Shown here: piece by piece, positions 18,705 to 23,675 of the stretch
How positions within the stretch are numbered: position 1 is the stretch's first letter
Layout: every line of letters begins with the position of its first letter
Virus record (IMG/VR): IMGVR_UViG_3300046371_000107
Coordinates: 1-23,675 of that record
Source: a virus
DNA: 23,675 nucleotides
Reading direction: 5' to 3' (one strand)
Program-made: the position numbers and the translations under genes
Notes under the pieces: model-generated
Database searches by the model: none
What the model saw: only the letters and a program-made list of their open reading frames with translations
What the model was told of the DNA's origin: nothing

Positions 18705-19541
18705 ATGACAATTGGGCAACCAAAAAAGATAAAATATCTAACAAATAAGGATTTATTAGCGGAAATACACCGCAGTAAAGCCACTTTCTGTTCCTACACT
18801 GACGATAGCTATGGTCAGTACGATATTATACTGCCATCACTAGAAAAAGTTAACATTAGAACCGTAGCTGAAGCAAAACGTAACCGTGCTGCTAGGCTAT
18901 CTAAACTTGCACATGCTGAAGCAGTTGAAGCCGCAGGTAAAAAGATGCCTGCAAAAGGTTTTGAAATAGACTATCGTAAAATGCAAAAAGAAGATTTAGT
19001 TTTCAGAATTATGACATTTGATCATGTTCCGTTAGAGCCTGGTCGTAAAAAGACTGTTAAGACTGTAGCAGATGCACATGAGAAAGTAAACTTTCCGCCA
19101 TTCCAACATTGGAAGTTTGATGACAAAGGAAACCTAATTTGTGTAGGTAAAAGTCATTGGGTAGGAGGTATGGAGAATGGATACTTTGATAAAAAATGTG
19201 GACAAATGACAAACGACCTTGCAAGAATGTTTATGAAGTTGTGTGATAGATATGCAACTAGAGGTAATGTTAGAGGATACACATATAATGACGAAATGAA
19301 AGGACAGGCTATACTACAATTAGCACAGATTGGTTTACAATTTGATGAATCAAAAAGTAACAATCCATTTGCTTATTATACTGCGGCTGTAACAAATAGT
19401 TTTGTTAGAATTATTAATATTGAAAAACGCAATCAAAACATTAGAGATGACATTTTAGAAATGAATGGTATGAATCCAAGTTGGACAAGACAAAATGCTG
19501 ATTCACATCCTAGTAAACCCAAAGAAAAGAAAAAGACTTGA
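18705..19541 (+). CDS. 55: Late-transcription sigma factor gp55 with long N-terminal extension
   Basis: 278 residues (T4 gp55: 185). gp55 is the phage sigma factor that directs host RNA polymerase to late promoters such as the one facing the other way next door. The sigma region 2-like core is in the C-terminal part, about residues 164-250: 'MTNDLARMFMKLCDRYATR', then 'GYTYNDEMKGQAILQLAQIG', 'NNPFAYYTAAVTNSFVRIIN' and 'IEKRNQNIRDDILEMNG', close to the T4 pattern ('SSNPFAYFTQ'). The first 160 residues are an extra region with an Ala/Lys-rich helix (about 53-82) and 'FPPFQHWKFDDKGNLICVGK'. The C-terminus is basic (KPKEKKKT) and lacks the hydrophobic/acidic sliding-clamp-binding end of T4 gp55. 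GGAGA lies about nine nt before the ATG. Confidence 0.88.
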   Translation: MTIGQPKKIKYLTNKDLLAEIHRSKATFCSYTDDSYGQYDIILPSLEKVNIRTVAEAKRNRAARLSKLAHAEAVEAAGKKMPAKGFEIDYRKMQKEDLVFRIMTFDHVPLEPGRKKTVKTVADAHEKVNFPPFQHWKFDDKGNLICVGKSHWVGGMENGYFDKKCGQMTNDLARMFMKLCDRYATRGNVRGYTYNDEMKGQAILQLAQIGLQFDESKSNNPFAYYTAAVTNSFVRIINIEKRNQNIRDDILEMNGMNPSWTRQNADSHPSKPKEKKKT

Positions 19542-19566
19542 CAAGCTGCCTAAAGTTAGTTATAAT
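19538..19566 (+). promoter_or_regulatory. Perfect sigma-70 promoter for gp47-gp46
   Basis: TTGACA at 19538-19543, a 17-nt spacer, and TATAAT at 19561-19566: an exact host sigma-70 consensus at optimal spacing. The -35 contains the gp55 stop codon TGA (19539-19541). The predicted start is near 19573, only about 10 nt before the gp47 ATG (19583), so the leader begins at or inside the AAGGAG ribosome site (19572-19577). A strong early promoter is expected. Confidence 0.85.
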
Positions 19567-19582
19567 AACATAAGGAGTAAAA

Positions 19583-20605
19583 ATGCCGTTATTTAAGAAA
19601 GCAGCCTGCTTCACTGATATACACTTTGGTATGAAAGGTGGAAGTAGAACGCATAACATGGACTGCGAGGAATTCGTAAAGTGGTTTTGTGACGAAGCAA
19701 AAGCCGCTGGTGCTGAAACTTGCATATTTTTAGGAGACTGGCATCATAACCGTGCGACTACAGATGTTAGCACGATGAACTATACAGTTTCTAATTTAGA
19801 AAGAATTAACGAAACATTCGAAAAGACTTACTTTATGGTAGGTAATCATGATTTGTTTTATAAAGACAAACGTGAAATTAACTCTATTGAGTTTATGAGA
19901 TTGTTTCCTAACATCATTCCTATTACAGATGTTTTCACAGAAGGCGAAGTAACATTGTTACCTTGGCTAGTAGGTGAAGAATGGAAGATGGTTCCTAAGA
20001 TCAAAAGTAGATATGTTTTTGGTCATTTTGAACTTCCACTGTTTTACATGAATGCTATGGTACAGATGCCTGATCACGGAACACTACAAGCTGATCATTT
20101 TGTAAATCAAGAATATGTTTTTAGTGGACACTTCCACAAAAGACAAACCAAAGGTAATGTAACATATATTGGTAATGCATTTCCACACAACTATGCAGAT
20201 GCATGGGACGATGAACGTGGTATGATGTTTTTAGATTGGGGTGGAACTCCTGAATACAAAACATGGCCTAAACAACCAGTGTTTAGAACATTTAAACTTA
20301 GTCAACTACTTGAAGATCCTGATAAAAACTTAGGCGAAAATATGCATTGTCGTGTTACTATCGATGTGCCTATTAGTTTTGAAGAAGCAAACTTTATTAG
20401 AGAAACTTTTATTCCACAATACAAACTTAGAGAACTAAGCCTTATTCCAGAAAAGGTAGAGATAGAATCAAATGTTGATCCTATTGACCTTACATTCGAA
20501 AGTGTTGATACAATTGTTATGAATCAGATTGAAGCAATTGATAGTGATACTATTGACAAACGTATGCTAGTAGAGATATATAGGGACCTCGGACGTAATC
20601 AATGA
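19583..20605 (+). CDS. 47: Recombination nuclease subunit gp47 (Mre11/SbcD-like)
   Basis: 340 residues, essentially the T4 length (339). With gp46 it forms the Mre11-Rad50-type complex that resects DNA ends for recombination-dependent replication and helps degrade host DNA. All metallophosphoesterase motifs are present in order: D12-I-H14, G51-D52-W-H-H, G87-N-H-D90, G147-H148-F-E and G182-H-F-H185-K-R. The C-terminal part after about residue 235 would be the capping and gp46-binding region. AAGGAG is five nt before the ATG. The last four bases (ATGA) overlap the gp46 start, so the two subunits are translationally coupled. Confidence 0.95.
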   Translation: MPLFKKAACFTDIHFGMKGGSRTHNMDCEEFVKWFCDEAKAAGAETCIFLGDWHHNRATTDVSTMNYTVSNLERINETFEKTYFMVGNHDLFYKDKREINSIEFMRLFPNIIPITDVFTEGEVTLLPWLVGEEWKMVPKIKSRYVFGHFELPLFYMNAMVQMPDHGTLQADHFVNQEYVFSGHFHKRQTKGNVTYIGNAFPHNYADAWDDERGMMFLDWGGTPEYKTWPKQPVFRTFKLSQLLEDPDKNLGENMHCRVTIDVPISFEEANFIRETFIPQYKLRELSLIPEKVEIESNVDPIDLTFESVDTIVMNQIEAIDSDTIDKRMLVEIYRDLGRNQ

Positions 20606-22377
20606 TAAAAATTAAAGATGTAACTGTAAAGAATTTTATGAGTGTGGGTAACCAGACTCAAGCAATTAACTTTGACAAAGGTGAACTTACTCTTGTGCTA
20701 GGTGAAAATCTAGACTTAGGTGGTGACGATAGTGGTTCCAGAAACGGCACTGGTAAAACTACTATCGTCAACGCAATTAGCTACGCAATATATGGCAATG
20801 CACTAACAAACATCAAACGTGATAATCTTATTAACAAGATTAACGGTAAAGGAATGCTTGTTACAATTAACTTTGAAAAAGACGGTATTGACTATAAGAT
20901 TGAACGTGGTCGAAAGCCTAATATTACAAAGTTTACAATTAATGGCAAGGACTTTGAAGAAGACTCTGATGAGAGTCAAGGTGATAGTAGAGAAACACAA
21001 AAAGTAATTGAAGAACTATTTGGTATGTCGCATGATATGTTTAAGCATCTTATTGCATTAAACACATACACTGAGCCTTTCCTTGCATTAAAGAATAATG
21101 ATCAACGAGCAATCATTGAACAGTTGTTAGGTATTACACTATTATCTGAAAAAGCCGAATGTCTCAAAGAAGAGATGAAGATTAATAGAGATGCAATGAG
21201 CTCTGAAAATACAAGAATTGAAACTGTTAAAATATCTAACGAAAAGATTCAACAAAATATCGAATCATTAGAACGCAAACAGCGTATGTGGGAAGATCAA
21301 AAGACAACCGCTTCTAGTGAACTTGAGTCAAGTATTAAGATATTACAAGAAATTGATATTGAATCAGAGATTGAAGCACATAAATGTTTAGATGATTTTA
21401 ATAAAAAGCAATCTTTAATATCAGAAGCAAGACGTTGGATTGCTAACATTGAAGCAGATGATTCTAAACAAGAAAAACTGATTGAAAAATTAGATAGCGA
21501 AATTGTTTTACTTAAAGAACACAAGTGTCATACATGTGGACAAGATCTGCATGATAAAAAGCAAGAAGAAATTCTTAATGCTAAGGAACAGCAAAAGCAA
21601 GAAGCGTCTGAACAGATTGTTAATAACAACAAACAACTAGAAGAACATCAAACTGTTATTGCAGACATTGGCGAGCTAGAAGGCTGTCCGCCTACACAAT
21701 ATGATACACTAGAACAAGCATTACAACATAGAAGTACTGTTGAAGGTTTAGAAAAAGATTTACAAGCAAAGAAAGATGATGTTAATCCTTACAGTGAACA
21801 AATTACAGAACTAAAAGATACTGCAATACAAGAAGTAAGTTTTGATTTACTTAATGAACTAACAAAAGTAAAAGATCATCAGGATTTCTTATACAAACTA
21901 TTAACAAACAAAGACAGTTTTGTTCGTAAGAAAATTATTGAGCAAAATCTTGCATACCTAAATCAGCGTATCACATACTACTTGGCAAAGATTGGTTTGC
22001 CACACATTGTTGAATTCCAGAACGACTTAACTGTTGTAATTACACAGCTAGGACAAGACTTAGACTTTGATAATTTAAGCAGGGGTGAACGTAATAGACT
22101 TATTTTATCTATGAGTTGGGCATTCCGTGATGTTTGGGAGAGCTTATATCACAGTATTAACTTGCTGTTCATAGATGAACTAGTAGATAGTGGTATGGAC
22201 AGTGCTGGAGTAGAATCTAGCATTGGTATTCTTAAGAAAATGACTAGAGAAAGACAGAAAAATGTATTCTTGATCAGTCATAGAGATGATTTAACAAGTC
22301 GTGTTAATCATGTACTAAAAGTAATTAAAGAAAACGGTTTTACATCTTACAGCAACGATGTTGAAATTGTGGAATAG
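20602..22377 (+). CDS. 46: Recombination nuclease ATPase subunit gp46 (Rad50/SbcC-like)
   Basis: 591 residues (T4 gp46: 560). ABC-type ATPase partner of gp47. Walker A is GSRNGTGKTT at 45-54, preceded by an Asp/Gly-rich insertion (LDLGGDDS). Coiled-coil arms run from about 185 to 300 and 315 to 400. The zinc hook C309-H-T-C312 lies at their tip. The signature LSRGE is at 492-496, Walker B LLFIDE at 521-526, and the switch His is H560 (LISHRDD). All catalytic elements look intact, so the complex should be active. The start overlaps the gp47 stop by 4 nt and its own ribosome site is weak, consistent with coupling. Confidence 0.95.
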   Translation: MIKIKDVTVKNFMSVGNQTQAINFDKGELTLVLGENLDLGGDDSGSRNGTGKTTIVNAISYAIYGNALTNIKRDNLINKINGKGMLVTINFEKDGIDYKIERGRKPNITKFTINGKDFEEDSDESQGDSRETQKVIEELFGMSHDMFKHLIALNTYTEPFLALKNNDQRAIIEQLLGITLLSEKAECLKEEMKINRDAMSSENTRIETVKISNEKIQQNIESLERKQRMWEDQKTTASSELESSIKILQEIDIESEIEAHKCLDDFNKKQSLISEARRWIANIEADDSKQEKLIEKLDSEIVLLKEHKCHTCGQDLHDKKQEEILNAKEQQKQEASEQIVNNNKQLEEHQTVIADIGELEGCPPTQYDTLEQALQHRSTVEGLEKDLQAKKDDVNPYSEQITELKDTAIQEVSFDLLNELTKVKDHQDFLYKLLTNKDSFVRKKIIEQNLAYLNQRITYYLAKIGLPHIVEFQNDLTVVITQLGQDLDFDNLSRGERNRLILSMSWAFRDVWESLYHSINLLFIDELVDSGMDSAGVESSIGILKKMTRERQKNVFLISHRDDLTSRVNHVLKVIKENGFTSYSNDVEIVE

Positions 22378-22379
22378 GT

Positions 22380-22649
22380 ATGGCAACAGATTCACATGAC
22401 CAAATGATTGAAGCGTTTCAAAAATACTTTAAGTGGCAAGAACGCTTTGAGTATCATGGTAGTGATGAAGCAGGAATTAAGGCAAGATTTTGGCTGAGTG
22501 AAATTAGAAAACATGCAAGTCAACGAAGGCTAGAAGTACAAGAAAAACGATCAGAGAGAAAATTAGCCAGAAAGGGCCAGGTCGGACGTCCAAAGAAAGT
22601 AACTACTAATGATGACGTCAGAATGGACCTACCAGAAGAAGAAGATTAA
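22380..22649 (+). CDS. Small basic protein with AT-hook-like motif, unknown function
   Basis: 89 residues, starting two bases after the gp46 stop in the same operon, with GGAA six nt before the ATG. Residues 1-50 look helical ('DQMIEAFQKYFKWQERFEYH', then 'ARFWLSEIRKHASQRRLE'). Next come a highly basic stretch (EKRSERKLARKGQ) and GRPKK at 69-73, which resembles the core of an AT-hook, and then an acidic tail (DLPEEED). A small protein of this shape downstream of gp46 occurs in marine T4-like phages as I recall them, but no function is known to me. Nucleic-acid binding is inference from the basic motif. Confidence 0.75.
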   Translation: MATDSHDQMIEAFQKYFKWQERFEYHGSDEAGIKARFWLSEIRKHASQRRLEVQEKRSERKLARKGQVGRPKKVTTNDDVRMDLPEEED

Positions 22650-23049
22650 AGAACTTCCAGAAGATTGCGAAGGGTTCGTCTACCTGATTACAAATATCAC
22701 TAACGACAGAAAATACATAGGCAAGAAACTAGCAAAATTTAAAAAAACACGCCCGCCACTCAAGGGCAGAAAAAATAAAAGACGTTCAAAAGTAGAAAGT
22801 GACTGGAGAGACTATTGGGGATCCAGTGAGCATTTACTAGCAGATGTAGAAGAGTTAGGCAAAAACAAATTCACAAGAGAAATAATACATTATTGTCCAA
22901 GCAGAGGCGTACTTAGTTACTTAGAGGCTAAAGAACAGTTTGATCGTAGAGTACTAGAATCAGACGAATACTACAATGGCATAATCAACGTAAGAGTAGG
23001 CAGTTCTAAAGTGTTAAAAGAAGAATTAAAACGATTAAATGAGTCTTAA
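22609..23049 (+). CDS. GIY-YIG nuclease-domain protein (Seg-like)
   Basis: 146 residues. The GIY-YIG signature is visible as G22-F-V-Y25 and Y36-I-G38-K-K. Downstream come 'SDWRDYWGSSEHL' (65-75) and 'SYLEAKEQF' (103-111), whose Glu could be the metal ligand. GIY-YIG proteins of T4-like phages include the Seg homing endonucleases. This one is the short single-domain kind, without a recognisable DNA-binding tail, so it may be a stand-alone phage nuclease rather than a mobile element. The start chosen (tandem ATGs at 22609 and 22612) overlaps the upstream gene by 41 nt in another frame. It has only a weak ribosome site, but 'EWTYQKKKIKELPEDCEGFV' looks like a genuine lead-in to the domain. Confidence 0.8.
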   Translation: MMTSEWTYQKKKIKELPEDCEGFVYLITNITNDRKYIGKKLAKFKKTRPPLKGRKNKRRSKVESDWRDYWGSSEHLLADVEELGKNKFTREIIHYCPSRGVLSYLEAKEQFDRRVLESDEYYNGIINVRVGSSKVLKEELKRLNES

Positions 23050-23056
23050 TTTACAT

Positions 23057-23085
23057 TTTATACAGAACCACAACTAATACATAAT
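23057..23085 (+). promoter_or_regulatory. Possible promoter for the right-end noncoding RNA
   Basis: TTTATA at 23057-23062, a 17-nt spacer and CATAAT at 23080-23085 resemble a sigma-70 promoter (4/6 and 5/6). Transcription would begin near 23092, just ahead of the structured stretch. In AT-rich DNA such matches are common, so this is tentative. Confidence 0.35.
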
Positions 23086-23434
23086 ATATCCCTAGGCAAA
23101 TATACACCGTTAAATAAGCCCGCCACGGCGCTATCATGTGGTCCTAAGTCCGTTCTGATGTGTGACGGTAAGGAATTCTGGTTAACGGCAGAGGTATAAC
23201 AGCACTATCCTTAACAGGACGCTGATCGGATACGCCTAAGCAGAACCGATTTGCTGTATATTAATAGAAGTAATTTAAATAGGCTAAATGAGCGAGTAAT
23301 TCTCGCAGGTTTATTATATAAGTTAGCGTTTGTATAGTAAACTGCCGTTGTACATAAGATACTAAGACGGATTGAGTAGGTAACGGATAACCGCCTACGC
23401 TATGTAATTTAAGATACATTGTAGATCTAACGCT

Positions 23435-23528
23435 ATTGTGACTGTGCGAACTCAGATAATGTTCAAAACACACCTTTGGCCCCGACAACGGGCTAATTGT
23501 GACCATACAATCTAGATAATGCTAAAAC
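23435..23528 (+). repeat. Imperfect direct duplication inside the noncoding region
   Basis: 23435-23469 and 23496-23528 share the order ATTGTGAC, then variable bases, then AGATAATG, then AAAAC. The variable parts differ in sequence but each supports a hairpin (GAAC/GTTC in the first copy, ATTGT/ACAAT in the second). The CCCG-ACAA-CGGG hairpin lies between them. Confidence 0.5.
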
Positions 23529-23621
23529 TGCTTCGCAGTTAATAGTTAAAATAATTTTAACACTTGAATACTTTCGCATAAGTAATAGCGAAGCAAGTGC
23601 GTTGAGCGATAGCGAAAACGC

Positions 23622-23644
23622 AGAACAGCTTTAGCTGTTCTTTA
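23622..23644 (+). terminator. Hairpin terminator at end of the noncoding region
   Basis: A perfect 8-bp stem AGAACAGC / GCTGTTCT (23622-23629, 23634-23641) with a TTTA loop, followed by TT and an A/T-rich run. The U-tract is short, so efficiency may be moderate. It separates the right-end noncoding region from the next gene, whose late-promoter-like element begins at its edge. Confidence 0.6.
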
Positions 23645-23657
23645 AATAAATACATAT
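23645..23657 (+). promoter_or_regulatory. Late-promoter-like element for the next plus-strand gene
   Basis: AATAAATACATAT resembles the T4 late consensus TATAAATACTATT (ATAAATAC exact). It sits directly behind the terminator hairpin. ATGs follow at 23658 and 23667 without a clear ribosome site, so the start of the downstream gene cannot be fixed within the window. Confidence 0.5.
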
Positions 23658-23675
23658 ATGATTTACATGGAACTA

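Larger units (their letters stand above)
23092..23644 (+). ncRNA. Candidate structured noncoding RNA, unknown family
   Basis: The 600-nt gap after the last gene holds no credible frame but many helices. GC in 23101-23250 is 73/150, against about one third in neighbouring genes. Pairings seen: CCGTTAA 23107-23113 with TTAACGG 23182-23188; ACCACA 23067-23072 with TGTGGT 23137-23142; CAGC/TCCT with AGGA/GCTG (23200-23224); ATCGG 23225-23229 with CCGAT 23246-23250, with loop bases AGCA able to pair with TGCT 23252-23255 (H-type pseudoknot); GCGAG/CTCGC 23292-23306; TAGCGTT 23324-23330 with AACGCTA 23429-23435 enclosing hairpins at 23345-23370, 23376-23398 and 23402-23419; CCCG/CGGG 23481-23492; ATTGT/ACAAT 23496-23511; AACTGC/GCAGTT near 23527-23541; GTTAAAA/TTTTAAC 23545-23561; and CACTTG/CAAGTG 23561-23599 around TTCGC/GCGAA. 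Strand is inferred from the terminator and neighbouring genes. I do not recognise the family. It might instead be a long leader or a regulatory region. Confidence 0.55.

Noticed and set aside
18127-18708. A 193-codon plus-strand frame opposite gp48
   Set aside because: It mirrors the GC-rich, alanine-rich part of gp48, where stops are scarce in all frames; it ends inside the divergent promoter region and its end overlaps the gp55 start. gp48 is supported by motifs and promoter.
22609-23049. GIY-YIG gene as an active homing element inserted in the operon
   Set aside because: It has only the nuclease domain, no visible DNA-binding tail, and does not interrupt another gene or sit in an intron. 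A resident phage nuclease is equally likely, so mobility is not claimed.
23461-23469. GTTCAAAAC, which fits the tRNA T-loop pattern
   Set aside because: The flanking bases do not form the required 5-bp T stem, and no acceptor or anticodon arms can be placed around it.
23261-23506. An 81-codon minus-strand frame inside the noncoding region
   Set aside because: No recognisable domain or clear ribosome site, and it crosses many strong hairpins. The strand is opposite to the neighbouring operon. Kept only as a weak alternative to the RNA interpretation.
23092-23644. Group I intron or tmRNA
   Set aside because: No flanking split gene, no convincing P3/P7/P8 core or guanosine-site layout, and no tRNA-like acceptor and T-arm at the ends.

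Overview
The window is part of the genome of an AT-rich T4-like myovirus (contractile tail), most like the marine T4-like phages of cyanobacteria and SAR11. Several core T4 genes are recognisable from motifs: the baseplate proteins gp48, gp53, gp5, gp25 and gp6, the late sigma factor gp55, and the recombination nuclease pair gp47/gp46. Coding GC is about one third. No photosynthesis or other host-marker gene is present, so the host cannot be named from this window.

Left part (1 to 18620, minus strand): one tightly packed baseplate operon read right to left: gp48 (tube cap), gp53 (wedge, LysM-like), a 955-residue hub-type protein in the gp27 position, gp5 (hub/spike, without a lysozyme domain), gp25, gp6, and then one giant open frame of more than 2,823 codons that runs off the left edge. 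Genes overlap by 1 to 8 nt or nearly touch. The only real gap is 41 nt before gp6, which carries a possible late promoter. The operon begins behind a good match to the T4 late promoter (18643-18655). The giant protein contains chitin-binding (CBM5/12)-like segments and FG-GAP-like propeller repeats, which suggests a large adhesive or peripheral baseplate protein.

Right part (18705 to 23049, plus strand): gp55 diverges from the baseplate operon across an 84-nt intergenic stretch. A perfect host-type sigma-70 promoter (TTGACA, 17 nt, TATAAT) overlaps the gp55 stop codon and starts the gp47-gp46 unit. This unit continues into a small basic protein with an AT-hook-like motif and a GIY-YIG nuclease-like gene that overlaps it by 41 nt. 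Early genes thus make the late sigma factor (gp55) and the recombination machinery, and gp55 should then fire the late promoter of the divergent baseplate operon.

Right end (23050 to 23645): about 590 nt with no credible gene, markedly richer in GC in its first part, and full of hairpins and longer-range complementary pairs. It has a plausible promoter at its left end and a terminator hairpin at its right end, followed at once by a late-promoter-like element for the next gene. This looks like a structured noncoding RNA of unknown type and is the best candidate in the window for something undescribed.
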